The position numbers and the translations under genes are program-made. The notes beneath the pieces were generated by a model. The model searched no databases. It was not told the origin of the DNA and was given only the letters and a program-made list of their open reading frames with translations. Shown here piece by piece: positions 47,516 through 60,090 of a stretch of 64,000 nucleotides of DNA. The stretch is from Isoperla grammatica (Eukaryota; Arthropoda; Insecta; Plecoptera; Perlodidae): the NCBI GenBank assembly GCA_945910005.1, contig OX246746.1, positions 33,877,305 through 33,941,304 on the forward strand, written 5' to 3'. Positions within the stretch are counted from its first letter, which is position 1. Every line of letters begins with the position of its first letter.

Positions 47516-47857
47516 CAACAACAATGTAGTTGAGTTTCAGTTTAACTAGGTTCCAAATTGGGAACATGAAAATAAATTTCCACACAAATTTATTTACTAA
47601 TTTTTTTAATTAAATGTGTTTATTTTGAAGAACTCAATAGATTATCAAAAAAAAATCCAAAACAATGTATCAAATTAGAGAAGACGAGGCGAGGCCAAAA
47701 TATTGGTGTACGAAGTAGAACAAATCGACTTGACACAATTAAGACGAAAGCGACGAAGCAATGTAAGAGTCGATAATATAACTCCGCGTGGGGGCTCAAC
47801 ATTGCCGCGACCACAGTCGCTGGTGCGACCTTGACCTTGACCTCTAAAAGCTACTGA

Positions 47858-48151
47858 CGATGATGACATTTGGGTTTTACGTCCCATAGTTTTGAAACTT
47901 TGGCTAATCGAGACGATGAGTGGTTGATAATTGAGGATGAAGATGAAACGTCACATGTCCAAATCAGATTAATTGCACGTAGTGGGGATCCCCATCAAGG
48001 GAGCCCAGCAAAGGAGGACAGGGCCAAGTGGGAGGAGAAATCTTCAGTGGGGCAGTGGAAGGGGGGGGGGGAGGGAAAGGGTGTCCTTTCCTCACCTCTT
48101 ACGACTAGCAGAGTCAATCTGGGCCTATTCTACCCCGGGCCCAGTCGGGCC
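47858..48151 (+). mobile_element. SINE/MITE-like dispersed repeat inside macro-unit, copy A
   Basis: The best-preserved layout of the family: gacatttgggttttacgtcc, tttggctaatcgagacga, gattgattgagga-like words, a G-tract at 48,060-48,071, tttcctcacctcttacgact and ccccgggcccagtcgggcc. Present at the same place in copy B, so it was there before the unit was duplicated. Confidence 0.85.
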
Positions 48152-48435
48152 ATTTATTTATCATAGTTCAGTGTACAGGAGGTAGTTTTTAAGAAAAAGT
48201 TTACATTCATATTTGAAACTTGTTTATCGATGGCGTTCTGTTGTTGTGTGGTGTACTGGTTGTGTACACCAGTATTGTTTTACAGAGCAGCTTAAAGAGC
48301 AAGAGAGCATCAACAGTGTCTCTCAGTGTGGATTGTAATATGTATACTTAATATTTACCCTGTTTACATGGCGGACTGCAAAACGTTTTCTTAAATATTA
48401 CAAAATACGGATTTAAAATAATATTAATTAACAAA

Positions 48436-49594
48436 TAGAATGTTACGTAAGATCAGATGATGTACCGTGTTGTTTACCAACCCTGCCAGAATAGACAGCG
48501 TGATTACAAGTTCAAGTTCAACGTAGCCAACGGTTTAGCCGCGGTCGCTTAGCCGGTATGCATACCGGTACCAAAATTACTGACGGTATGCCATACCGGC
48601 ACTAATTTTTATCGATGTTATGCATACTGGCGAATTGTGTTGAACATTTTGGGCTCATCCAATGTTTTTATGAGGCAAATGTTTAATTTTTTTTTTTTTT
48701 ACCACAAAAGTATTATTTAAGCACGGGTCCTCAACCCCGCAACCTCTGTCCAAAGCCATTCCAATGTGTCCGTGACAAAACACCCTAAGAAAATTCCCTG
48801 GGGGAAAAAACTGGGGGGACGCACCCCCCAGACCCCCTGGCGTACCCCCTTTGTCTGCATCAGCAGTAGTGCATACCGCTTCTCCCAGTTCACTTGAACC
48901 ACTGACTGTGAGACTGGTGGCTACAGCACTCCAGTATATTTCAGCCAACAAGTTGTGATCATAAATACCATGTTCAATACAAGTTATGTCATTAGCTCAT
49001 AACGTCGAATCGAATAATTAAAACCGTTATTTGTTTTACCGGTTTTTATTTCGTTAACCGGTTTTTCGGGAATCAAAACATTACGTCGTATTGAGAAGGG
49101 GAGAAATACAGACGATAATAAATCATATTTGGTGGGTTTAAAACTGGTTCCTAACTGGTTTCTTAAACGACCAACAGGTTCATCTATAATCCTGTTAAGT
49201 ACGTCCTTATAGTTGGTTATTTTTAAAACAGGTTTAGTGTTATTGAAACGAGTGTTCAGTTAAGGTAGTTCTTTTCAAAATAAAACCAACCAGCGCATCA
49301 TGTGGCCTAGCTCCAACAGCCAGCCTACCCTGAAGACGAATAATCTAAAAGATGGTGGATGGCGGATCGTGAAATGCTAAGTGCTGTGTATAATAACATT
49401 ATAATATTAAATAATCCAAAATTATAGTGAATAAAGCAAGAGATGCGCTTCCAGATATATTAGTGGTGACTTACAGATACGAAACTATAATTTTCAAGGC
49501 GTTCCTTGGGATTCAAAAGGAAAGTAAGTAGGCCTTGGCTAGGCCCTAGGTCTAGGATGATCAGATACAACATAACCTCGCTTTTCTCCCGAAA
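48436..49594. other. Spacer between macro-units A and B, with palindromes
   Basis: The spacer contains a perfect 16-bp palindrome at 48,553-48,568 (ccggtatgcataccgg) and two related imperfect ones within the next 70 bp, then a G/C-mirrored tract (ggggggacgcacccccc) near 48,815. Near 49,468 a tggtgacttacag follows attag and could be an LTR/primer-site edge for the gag downstream; I could not define an LTR. Confidence 0.45.
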
Positions 49595-50590
49595 ATGCAG
49601 TGCTCACAATGCATAAGATATACAAAATTATTGGATGTTCAACTATATGACATAGAAAATGACCGACAGAATATCCACGCTCTGAGAGGATTAATAAATA
49701 ACATGAGTCAACAAAATAATACTAAGCCTACAGCACAGCCTACAGCAACAGTTAGGCCTAACCTCAGGTCCAATGCAACCGCCTAGGCCTAGGCCGTCTA
49801 CAACGGCTACAACATCGGGCCTGATTCAGAGGGAACAACGTATACAGGTTGACAATTTGCTCCTGTGCATGGGGGAACAAGTCGAAAAACTCCTCACAAC
49901 ACTTAAGAAAGGTCCAGAAGACCTTGTTGAGTATGAAGTCGTAAAGCAAATATTTTTCGACTATTATACAAAGCGAGTTAATCTTGTTTATGAGCGAGCG
50001 AAGTTCAGCCAAAGATACCAGAGGGAAGGAGAACCAGCCCAAGATTACATTGAGGAGATCATGCAATTGGTAAAGTCTTGTAAATACGGTACATTAGCAG
50101 ACGAGCTTGCTAGAGATAGGATAATTGTAGGTATCCGGGACAGACGGTTGTCTGAAACCATGCAACAAGACGAAACTATAATAATAATAATAATAATTCT
50201 TTATTTAGCTGACAACAGCTATTGCAATACATTACACTCCATAACACTGGAAAAGGTTATGGCCCGAGTAATACAAGCAGAAGAGGTTCGAAACCAACAG
50301 AAAATTGTTAGGGCTAGTTCGTCATCAACCGAAGAAACAAAAGGCATAAGTCCAGCGAATGTAGAGCAAATAAGTAATAATTACAAAAGCAAGTATGGAT
50401 GGCCTTCAAATAAACAACACGCTAATCAGCAGACGGATAGAAAGGCTAAAGCAGTAGGCCAATGTGGAAGGTGTGGTGGAAACCAGAGTCATTCATTTAA
50501 AGAATGTCCAGCCTATAAAGATACATGCCATAAGTGCAAACGAACAGGTCACTTCACGAAAATGTGCCAACTGATGCTAAATAGTGAATA
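49595..50590 (+). pseudogene. gag: Ty3/gypsy gag with zinc knuckles, frame-broken
   Basis: A first frame starts at the ATG at 49,595 (MQCSQCIRYTKLL) and stops at 49,786. The homologous gag core lies in another frame from about 49,773: LLLCMGEQVEKLL, YEVVKQIFFDYY, NLVYERAKF, GEPAQDYIEEI and LARDRIIVGIRD are typical gypsy gag. Two zinc knuckles follow: a C-x2-C-x5-H-x4-C variant (CGRCGGNQSHSFKEC) and a canonical C-x2-C-x4-H-x4-C (CHKCKRTGHFTKMC). The capsid's MQQDETI is followed by a 63-bp in-frame insertion (50,181-50,243). No protease or polymerase follows; the frame runs straight into macro-unit B and stops 18 codons after the knuckle. Confidence 0.9.
50181..50243 (+). repeat. 63-bp insertion in gag: (ATA)n plus short tail
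   Basis: An (ata)n run continues into ttctttatttagctgaca and ends at ctccata, between gag codons that would otherwise read DETI and TLEK. The insertion is in frame and adds 21 residues beginning with poly-Ile. An A/T-rich microsatellite next to a short fixed sequence suggests the truncated 3' end of a retroposon. Confidence 0.7.
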
Positions 50591-52019
50591 CCAAGTATCA
50601 TTGGTACCAAAAATATGGTGTTAGTTTCAAAACAGAAATTATCATAAACTCTTATTAATCGCAAGTATACTTTTTAATTAAAACATTAGTCTGAGGTACG
50701 TTTTTTTTGATTTGTAATAGTCGAAACGACATTCAGAAATTAAAACTTCAATGGTCGTCTTTAGATCTCGTTTAATCTCATATTAAATAGCCCTAGGAAA
50801 AGTCGTGGGCGACTACATTTCTACCGAACCAGCCTCGACTTTGGCCTGTGAGTTTTTTTGTTTCCTACAAAAACGTATATTAAACATTTTTATATTAGCC
50901 ACGCCGTAAGAAGCAAAGAGAGCCTTTTAATTCTCAGAAGAGACGGTCGCTCCACGCAGTCTATTTCAACGGGATTCGCCGCGATATTTCTCAATACCTG
51001 CTTGTTATTGTTCAATGCATTGACTGAACCAACAGTGATTGGATTGCGACCTCACCACGCCTGCCAACAGACGAGCTGATAGTACCACTTCAGTACCTGA
51101 CGCATGAGAACAAGAAGCAACTAGATTTAGGTTGGTATTTGTCACATTGTGTCACTTCACTATTACGAAATCCGTGACGGCCACACATTGCAAGTTAATT
51201 CCACCGGACTTTAGTAACAGTTGAAAGTTTTTATTGACATTTTAACAAATACATGTTACAGCATGGAGACTAGCCCCCAAAGAGCCTACGCTCGCTATAA
51301 AGGGCTTTTACATTATAGTTATTTGTCTATGATGGACGGAAATATGACACTGAAAGTAGTAATAGGTAATGGACTTTCATATCTATACTGGTAATGACTT
51401 TCATCCCTGAGCAACGAGACACAATAAAGCAGATACAAATAATTGCCTCTATTTATAGAAATGTCTTCTTCTTGCCAAGTATGCAACGAACTGGCATTGA
51501 AATATTCTTGTTGGTTCTACTGCTGCGTAGTTGAATTTGTACGGAATAAAACCGTTAGAGCCGAGCGCTGAGACTGAGCCGGCAACAATGCTCGGTTGTG
51601 TACGCAACACTTTGGTGGGCGACAATCGAGGCCACGTAGCCACATTTCTACCTTCATACTCCAGAGTCTAGCAGGTCGTGGAGGGGGGAGCAGCTAACGA
51701 GATGTTGATATTTCAATTTCAGCTCTCCCATTGTAAGAACCCATAAAGTTTATCATTTGCTCGTGTTTTGTATGTGTCCTGTCCTCAGACAACTGTGTGA
51801 TCTAAATACCCCTATATAATAAAATAGAGGAATGAGGCGCAGAATCAAGGAGGTCTACACAACTCCAATCTTACAAACTAAACACAAGAATTGTAATAAT
51901 ACGTGGATAGAAAAGGGATAGTTTAAAAAAATATATATTTATATTTACTTTTTTGTAATAGTTAGTGACTCCCCAAAGTTACACGACTACACTTCACTGT
52001 TCATAACAATCAAGGTAGG

Positions 52020-52027
52020 GATGCATT
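52020..52027 (+). repeat. 8-bp target site duplication, left (gatgcatt)
   Basis: gatgcatt precedes the element and recurs at 52,489-52,496. Copies A (near 44,606) and C (near 60,520) have it once, giving the empty site. Confidence 0.95.
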
Positions 52028-52488
52028 CAGGGGCGCCGGGTTTTCCAAATTCCGAGGGGTGCCAACTTCGCGGAGAAGGGACCAAGCAGGGATGGTTTGT
52101 GGGGCGGAGCCCCCCAATAATAGCTCCGCAGGTGAAACATTTTTAAACCCCGTTTTTAGAGTGTGTTTGGTGCGTCCTAGAAAAAAAGTGGTGTGAATTC
52201 AATGTCAAAATAATGCATTTAAAATATAAATATAATATATATATAATAATATACATAATATAATAATGCCAAAAAAATATTATTTTAATCACATTGATGT
52301 ATACAAGATGAAAAAAGAAACATTATCGTAAACAATTTTTTTTTTTTTAAATTGAGACCTCAAAACTCTGATATATATATAGATCTAATTTTTCTTTTAG
52401 TCAGGATATTTGGAAGGGTGCTGTGCACCCCTCTAAACAATCCGATGGGTGCTTCAGCACCTGAGCACCCACATAGTCGGCGCCCCTG
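52028..52488. mobile_element. hAT-type MITE, 461 bp
   Basis: Its ends are the 11-bp inverted repeat caggggcgccg and cggcgcccctg, with an 8-bp duplication gatgcatt, the target length of hAT elements. The interior is AT-rich with atata and poly-A/T runs and shows no coding frame. It occurs only in macro-unit B, so it is younger than the duplication. Confidence 0.95.
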
Positions 52489-52676
52489 GATGCATTAGTT
52501 GGCAGCTGAGTAATCTGGGCAACATTTCAACAAGAAAAATAATGAAATTATAGCAACATGAATTGTTACTTCATTTTGACTATAAGCACAAATATAATAA
52601 AGATGAAATATTCAAAACAGTTAGATAATGTGCAGATTTTAGGCCACACATTATTCTTTGTTTTTGTCCCATTTGA

Positions 52677-55600
52677 TTGGTCATTGCATTCAGATTTGTG
52701 TGTATTATTGCAACCAGACCACGTATTAGTTGGGAATATCCTATCCTGACAAGACACAATATAATACTATTTTCTTGGCAACGATTTGGCCCCCCAACAA
52801 CACAACCTCTTCAACTAACACCACCGTTACAACCACCAGCCCACCAACCTCCGTCAAACGGGCACACTACCCAGCCCACAACACAACCCCTTCAACTATC
52901 AACACCGGTACAACCACCGGTACAACCACCGGTACAACCACCAGCCCACCAACCTCCGTCAAACAGGTACACTACCCAGCCCACAACACAACCCCTTCAA
53001 CTAACACCACCGGTACAACCACCGGTACAACCACCAGCCTACCAACCTCCGTCAAACGGGCACACTACCCAGCCCACAACACAACCCCTTCAACTATCAC
53101 CACCGGTACAACCACCGGTACAACCACCGGTATAACCACCAGCCCACCAACCTCCGTCAAACCGGCACACTACCCAGCCCAAAACACAACCCCTCCAACT
53201 AACACCACCGGTACAACCACCGGTACAACCACCGGTACAACCACCAGCCCACCAACCTCCGTCAAACGGGCAAAAACCCAGCCCAAAACACAACCCCTTC
53301 AACTAACACCACCGGTACAACCACCGGTACAACCACCAGCCCACCAACCTCCGTCAAACGGGCACACTACCCAGCCCACAACACAACCCCTTCAACTATC
53401 AACACCGGAACAACCACCGGTACAACCACCGGTACAACCACCAGCCCACCAACCTCCGTCAAACGGGTACACTACCCAGCCCACAACACAACCCCTTCAA
53501 CTAACACCACCGGTACAACCACCGGTACAACCACCAGCCTACCAACCTCCGTCAAACGGGCACACTACCCAGCCCACAACACAACCCCTTCAACTATCAC
53601 CACCGGTACAACCACCGGTACAACCACCGGTATAACCACGAGCCCACCAACCTCCGTCAAACCGGCACACTACCCAGCCCAAAACACAACCCCTCCAACT
53701 AACACCACCGGTACAACCACCGGTACAACCACCAGCCCACCAACCTCCGTCAAACGGGCACACTACCCAGCCCACAACACAACCCCTTCAACTAACACCA
53801 CCGGTACAACCACCGGTACAACCACCAGCCTACCAACCTCCGTCAAACGGGCACACTACCCAGCCCACAACACAACCCCTTCAACTATCACCACCGGTTC
53901 AACCACCGGTACAACCAACGGTACAACCACCGGTACAAACACCAGCCCACCAACCTCCGTCAAACCGGCACACTACCCAGCCCACAACACAACCCCTTTA
54001 ACTAACACCACCGGTACAACCACCGGTACAACCACCAGCCCATCAACCTCCGTCAAACGGGCACACTACCCCGCCCACAACACAACCTCTTCAACTATCA
54101 CCACCGGTACAACCACCGGTACAACCACCGGTACAACCACCAGCCCACCAACCTCCGTCAAACGGGCACACTACCCAGCCCACAACACAACCCCTTCAAC
54201 TAACACCACCGGTACAACCACCGGTACAACCACCAGCCCACCAACCTCCGTCAAACGGGCACACTACCCAGCCCACAACACAACCCCTTCAACTTACACC
54301 ACCGGTACAACCACCGGTACAACCACCGGTACAACCACCGGTACAACCACCAGCCCACCAACCTCCGTCAAACGGGCACACTACCCAGCCAACAACACAA
54401 CCCCTTCAACTATCACCACCGGTACAACCACCGGTACAACCACCGGTACAACCACCAGCCCACCAACCTCCGTCAAACGGGCACACTACCCAGCCCACAA
54501 CACAACCTCTTTAACTAACACCACCAGTACAACCACCGGTACAACCACCGGTACAACCACCGGTACAACCACCAGCCCACCAACCTCCGTCAAACGGGCA
54601 TACTACCCAGCCAACAACACAACCCCTTCAACTATCACCACCGGTACAACCACCGGTACAACCACCGGTACAACCACCGGTACTACCACCGATACAACCA
54701 CCAGCCCACCAACCTCCGTCAAACGGGCACACTACCCAGCCCACAACACAACCCCTTCAACTAACACAAACGGTACAACCACCGGTACAACCACCAGCCT
54801 ACCAACCTCCGTAAAACGGGCACACTACCCAGCCCACAACACAACCCCTTCAACTATCACCACTTGTACAACCACCGGTACAACCACCGGTACAACCACC
54901 AGCCCACCAACCTCCGTCAAACGGGCACACTACCCAGCCCACAACACAACCCCTTCAACTAACACCACCGGTACAACCACCGGTACACCCACCAGCCCAC
55001 CAACCTCCGTCAAACGGGCACACTACCCAGCCCACAACACAACCCCTTCAACTAACACCACCGGTACAACCACCGGTACAACCACCGCTACAACCACCGG
55101 ACAAACACCAGCCCACCAACCTCCGTCAAACGGGCACACTACCCAGCCCACAACACAACCCCTTCAACTAACACCACCGGTACAACCACCGGTACAACCA
55201 CCGGTACAACCACCAGCCCACCAACCTCCGTCAAACGGGCACACTACCCAGCCCACAACACAACCCCTTCAACTAACACCACCGGTACAACCACCGGTAC
55301 AACCACCAGCCCACCAACCTCCGTCAAACGGGCACACTACCCAGCCCACAACACAACCTCTTCAACTAACACCACCAGTACAACCACCGGTACAACCACC
55401 AGCCCACCAACCTCCGTCAAACGGGCACACTACCCAGCCCACAACACAACCCCTTTAACTATCACCACCGGTCCAACCACCAGTACTACCACCGGTACAA
55501 CCACCGGTACTACCACAGGTACAACCACCAGCCCACCAACCTCCGTCAAACGGGCACACTACCCAGCCCACAACACAACCCCTTCAACTAACACCACCGG

Positions 55601-57375
55601 TACAACCACCGGTACAACCACCAGCCTACCAACCTCCGTCTAACGGGCACACTACCCAGCCCACAACACAACCTCTTCAACTAACACCACCAGTACAACC
55701 ACAGGTACAACCACCAGCCCACCAACCTCCGTCAAACGGGCACACTACCCAGCCCACAACACAACCCCTTCAACTAACACCACCGGTACAACCACCGGTA
55801 CAACCACCAGCCTACCAACCTCCGTCAAACGGGCACACTACCCAGCCCACAACACAACCCCTTCGACTATCACCACTGGTACAACCACCAGCCCACCAAC
55901 CTCCGTCAAACGGGCACACTACCCAGCCCACAACACAACCCCTTCAACTAACACCACAAGTACAACCACCGGTACAACCACCGGTACAACCACCAGCCCA
56001 CCAACCTCCGTCAAACGGGCACACTACCCAGCCCACAACACAACCTCTTCAACTATCACCACCAGTACAACCATCGGTACAACCACCGGTACAACCAGCG
56101 GTACAACCACCAGCCCACCAACCTCCGTCAAACGGGCACACTACCCAGCCCACAACACAACCCCGTTCAACTATCACCAACGGTACAACCACCGGTACAA
56201 CCACCGGTACAACCACCGGTACTACCACCGGTACAACCACCAGCCCACCAACCTCCGTCAAACGGGCACACTACCCAACCCACAACACAACCCCTTCAAC
56301 TAACACCACCGGTACTACCACCGGTACAACCACCGGTACAACCACCAGCCCACCAACGTCCGTCAAACGGGCTCACTACCCAGCCCACAACACAACCTCT
56401 TCAACTAACACCACCAGTACAACCACCGGTACAACCACCGGTACAACCACCGGTACAACCACCGGTACAAGCACCAGCCCACCAACCTCCGTCAAACGGG
56501 CACACTACCCAGCCCACAACACAACCCCTTTAACTATCACCACCGGTACAACCACCAGCCCACCAACCTCCGTCAAACGGGCACACTACCCAGCCCACAA
56601 CACAACCCCTTCAACTAACACCACCGGTAAAACCACAGGTACAACCACCAGCCTACCAACCTCCGTCAAACGGGCACACTACCCAGCCCACAACACAACC
56701 CCTTTAACTATCACCACCGGTACAACCACCGGTACAACCACCGGTACAACCACCAGCCAACCAACCTCCGTCAAACGGGCACACTACCCAGCCCACAACA
56801 CAACCCCTTCAACTAACACCACCGGTACAACCACCGGTACAACCACCGGTACAACCACCGGTACAACCACCGGTACAACCACCGGTACAACCACCAGCCC
56901 ACCAACCAACGTCAAACGGGTACACTACCCAGCCCACAACACAACCCCTTCAACTAACACCACCGGTACAACCACCGAAACAACCACCGCTACAACCACC
57001 GGTACAACCACCAGCCCACCAACCTCCGTCAAACGGGCACACTACCCAGCCCACAACACAATCCCTTCAACTTTTACTACCGGTACAACCACCGGTACAA
57101 CCACCAGCCCACCAACCTCCGTCAAACGGGCACACTACCCAGCCCACAACACAACCTCTTCAACTAACACCACCAGTACAACCACCGGTACAACCACCGG
57201 TACTACCACCGGTACAACCACCAGCCCACCAACCTCCGTCAAACGGGAGCACTACCCAGCCCACAACACAACCCCTTCAACTAACACCACCGGTACTACC
57301 ACCGGTACAACCACCAGCCCCGCCAACACCTACCGGTACCGCAGGGAGGTCAAGGTCTACATGATCTCCGCCTAG
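52677..57375 (+). pseudogene. Thr/Pro-rich minisatellite frame, copy B, broken
   Basis: The composite repeat extends over about 4.5 kb, nearly twice copy A. The Thr-rich frame, from 52,730, does not continue unbroken: a substitution cluster (caaaaacccagccc) near 53,273 shifts it into the Pro/Gln frame, which stops by 53,635. Further breaks are a lost 'ta' near 55,101 (accaccggacaaac), a TAA in gtctaacgg near 55,640, and an extra base near 56,164 (accccgttcaac). Minus-strand GC-rich frames are shadows. If any copy encoded protein, this one no longer does. Confidence 0.8.
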
Positions 57376-57426
57376 CGGAGGCTCGTTGAACTCCAAGTTT
57401 CGACGAGCCTCCGCTAGGCGGAGATC
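57363..57426 (+). other. 24-bp perfect inverted repeat (hairpin), copy B
   Basis: The arms (57,363-57,386 and 57,403-57,426) and centre are identical to copy A, although the minisatellite just upstream has diverged in length and frame. Confidence 0.95.
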
Positions 57427-57837
57427 CAGTAGACCTTGGGGAGAGGTACTGTGGTTCCTCAACAATTGTGTTGGAAACAAGTGACAAAAAATAAACAACA
57501 ACAATGTAGTTGAGTTTCAGTTTAACTAGGTTCCAAATTGGGAACATGAAAATAAATTTCCACACAAATTTATTTACTAATTTTTTTAATTAAATTTGTT
57601 TATTTTGAAGAACTCAATAGATTATCAAAAAAAAATCCAAAACAATGTATCAAATTAGATAGACGAGGCGAGGCCAAAATATTGGTGTACGAAGTAGAAC
57701 AAATCGACTTGACACAAGTAAGACGAAAGCGACGAAGCAATGCAAGAGTCGATAATATAACTCTGCGTGGGGGCTCAAAATTGCCGCGACCACAGTCGAT
57801 GGTGCGGCCTTGACCTTGACCTCTCAAAGCTACTGAC

Positions 57838-58131
57838 GATGATGACATTTGGGTTTTACGTCCCATAGTTTTGAAACTTTGGCTAATCGAGACGATGAGT
57901 GGTTGATAATTGAGGATGAAGATGAAACGTCACATGTCCAAATCAGATTAATTGCACGTAGTGGGGATCCCCATCAAGGGAGCCCAGCAAAGGAGGACAG
58001 GGCCAAGTGGGAGGAGAAATCTTCAGTGGGGCAGTGGAAGGGGGGGGGGGGAGGGAAAGGGTGTCCTTTCCTCACCTCTTACGACTAGCCGAGTCAATCT
58101 GGGCCTATTCTACCCCGGGCCCAGTCGGGCC
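57838..58131 (+). mobile_element. SINE/MITE-like dispersed repeat inside macro-unit, copy B
   Basis: Same position, boundaries and G-tract (58,041-58,052) as the copy at 47,858. One difference is gactagccgag where copy A has gactagcagag. Confidence 0.85.
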
Positions 58132-58403
58132 ATTTATTTATCATAGTTCAGTGTACAGGAGGTAGTTTTTAAGAAAAAGTTTACATCCATATTTGAAACT
58201 TGTTTATCGATGGCGTTCTGTTGTTGTGTGGTGTACTGGTTGTGTACACCAGTATTGTTTTACAGAGCAGCTTAAAGAGCAAGAGAGCATCAACAGTGTC
58301 TCTCAGTGTGGATTGTAATATGTATACTTAATATTTACCCTGTTTACATGGCGGACTGCAAAACGTTTTCTTAAATATTACAAAATACGGATTTTGTATA
58401 ATA

Positions 58404-58483
58404 TTAAAGAATGTCCAGCCTATAAAGCTACATGCCATAAGTGCAAACGAACAGGTCACGTCAGGAAAATGTGCCGACTGATG
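58404..58483 (+). pseudogene. gag: gag zinc-knuckle remnant at the B/C junction
   Basis: The sequence aaagaatgtccagcctataa and what follows match the last knuckle of the gag at 50,508-50,575, here reading CHKCKRTGH and then a C. It differs from that copy at a few positions (a gcta for gata and two changes after tcac). Nothing of the rest of gag remains; the join with macro-unit B is a breakpoint at about 58,400. Confidence 0.9.
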
Positions 58484-58900
58484 CTAAATAGTGAATACCA
58501 AGTATCATTGGTACCAAAAATATGGTGTTAGTTTCAAAACTGAAATTATCATAAACTCTAATTAATCGCAAGTATACTTTTTAATTAAAACATTAGTCTG
58601 AGGTACGTTTTTTTGATTTGTTATAGTCGAAACGACATTCAGAAATTAAAACTTCAATTGTCGTCTTTAGATCTCGTTTAATCTCATCTTAAATAGCCCT
58701 AGGAAAAGTCGTGGCCGACTACATTTCTACCGAACCAGCCTCGACTTTGGCCTGCTGTGAGTTTTTTTGTTTCCTACAAAAACGTATATTTAACATTTTT
58801 ATATTGGCCACGCCGTAAGAAGCAAAGAGAGCCTTTTAATTCTCAGAAGAGACGGTCGCTCCACGCAGTCTATTTCAACGGGATTCGCCGCGATATTTCT

Positions 58901-59098
58901 CAATACCTGCTTGTTATTTTTCACTGCATTGACTGAACCAACAGTGATTGGATTGCGACCTCACCACGCCTGCCAACAGACGAGCTGATAGTACCACTTC
59001 AATACCTGCTTGTTATTGTTCACTGCATTGACTGAACCAACAGTGATTGGATTGCGACCTCACCACGCCTGCCAACAGACGAGCTGATAGTACCATTC
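58901..59098 (+). repeat. 99-bp tandem duplication in leader of copy C
   Basis: The block caatacctgcttgttat through gctgatagtaccac is present twice, starting at 58,901 and 59,000. Copies A and B have it once. The length of 99 bp is coincidental with the unrelated array at 39 kb. Confidence 0.9.
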
Positions 59099-59562
59099 AA
59101 TACCTGACGCATGAGAACAAGAAGCAACTAGATTTAGGTTGGTATTTGTCACATTGTGTCACTTCACTATTACGAAATCCGTGACGGCCACACCTTGCAA
59201 GTTAATTCCACCGGACTTTAGTAACAGTTGAAAGTTTTTATTGACATTTTAACAAATACATGTTACAGCATGGAGACTAGCCCCCAAAGAGCCTACGCTC
59301 GCTATAAGGGGCTTTTACATTATAGTTATTTGTCTATGATGGACGGAAATATGAAACTGAAAGTAGTAATAGGTAATGGACTTTCATATCCATACTGGTA
59401 ATGACTTTCATCCCTGAGCAACGAGACACAATAAAGCAGATACAAATAATGGCCTCTATTTATAGAAATGTCTTCTTCTTGCCAAGTATGCAACGAACTG
59501 GCATTGAAATATTCTTGTTGGTTCTACTGCTGCGTAGTTGAATTTGTACGGAATAAAACCGT

Positions 59563-60090
59563 TAGAGCCGAGCGCTGAGACTGAGCCGGCAACAATACGG
59601 CAGCTCCGAGCCACCCGACACCTCACAGCTGCGGCTAGGCAGCCACAACGTAGAGCCGAGCGCTGAGACTGAGCCGGCAACAATACGGCAGCTCCGAGCC
59701 ACCCGACACCTCACAGCTGCGGCTAGGCAGCCACAACGTAGAGCCGAGCGCTGAGACTGAGCCGGCAACAATACGGCAGCTCCGAGCCACCCGACACCTC
59801 ACAGCTGCGGCTAGGCAGCCACAACGTAGAGCCGAGCGCTGAGACTGAGCCGGCAACAATACGGCAGCTCCGAGCCACCCGACACCTCACAGCTGCGGCT
59901 AGGCAGCCACAACGTAGAGCCGAGCGCTGAGACTGAGCCGGCAACAATACGGCAGCTCCGAGCCACCCGACACCTCACAGCTGCGGTTAGGCAGCCACAA
60001 CGTAGAGCCGAGCGCTGAGACTGAGCCGGCAACAATACGGCAGCTCCGAGCCACCCGACACCTCACAGCTGCGGTTAGGCAGCCACAACG
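59563..60090 (+). repeat. 88-bp tandem repeat, six copies
   Basis: Units start at 59,563, 59,651, 59,739, 59,827, 59,915 and 60,003 (tagagccgagcgctgagact onward). The last two share gcggttagg where the first four have gcggctagg; copy A's single unit also has gcggttagg. Minus-strand frames across it are shadows of the repeat. Confidence 0.96.

Larger units (their letters stand above)
42343..48435 (+). repeat. Macro-tandem unit, copy A
   Basis: This segment is nearly identical in order and sequence to copy B (50,576-58,400) and to copy C (58,484 to the window end). Order: a short gag-derived left edge (gactgatgct...), a 1.6-kb leader, the nested Pro/Thr minisatellite, a 24-bp hairpin, a poly(A) signal and a tail with the SINE-like repeat. 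Copy A alone contains the hAT element at 42,477-43,239. Confidence 0.93.
50508..58400 (+). repeat. Macro-tandem unit, copy B
   Basis: Copy B follows the gag directly and repeats the order of copy A without the first hAT element. It carries its own hAT insertion (52,028-52,488), lacks most of the 88-bp leader segment near 51,590, and has a longer but broken minisatellite. It joins copy C at about 58,400, where the sequence passes straight to gag zinc-knuckle sequence. Confidence 0.93.
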
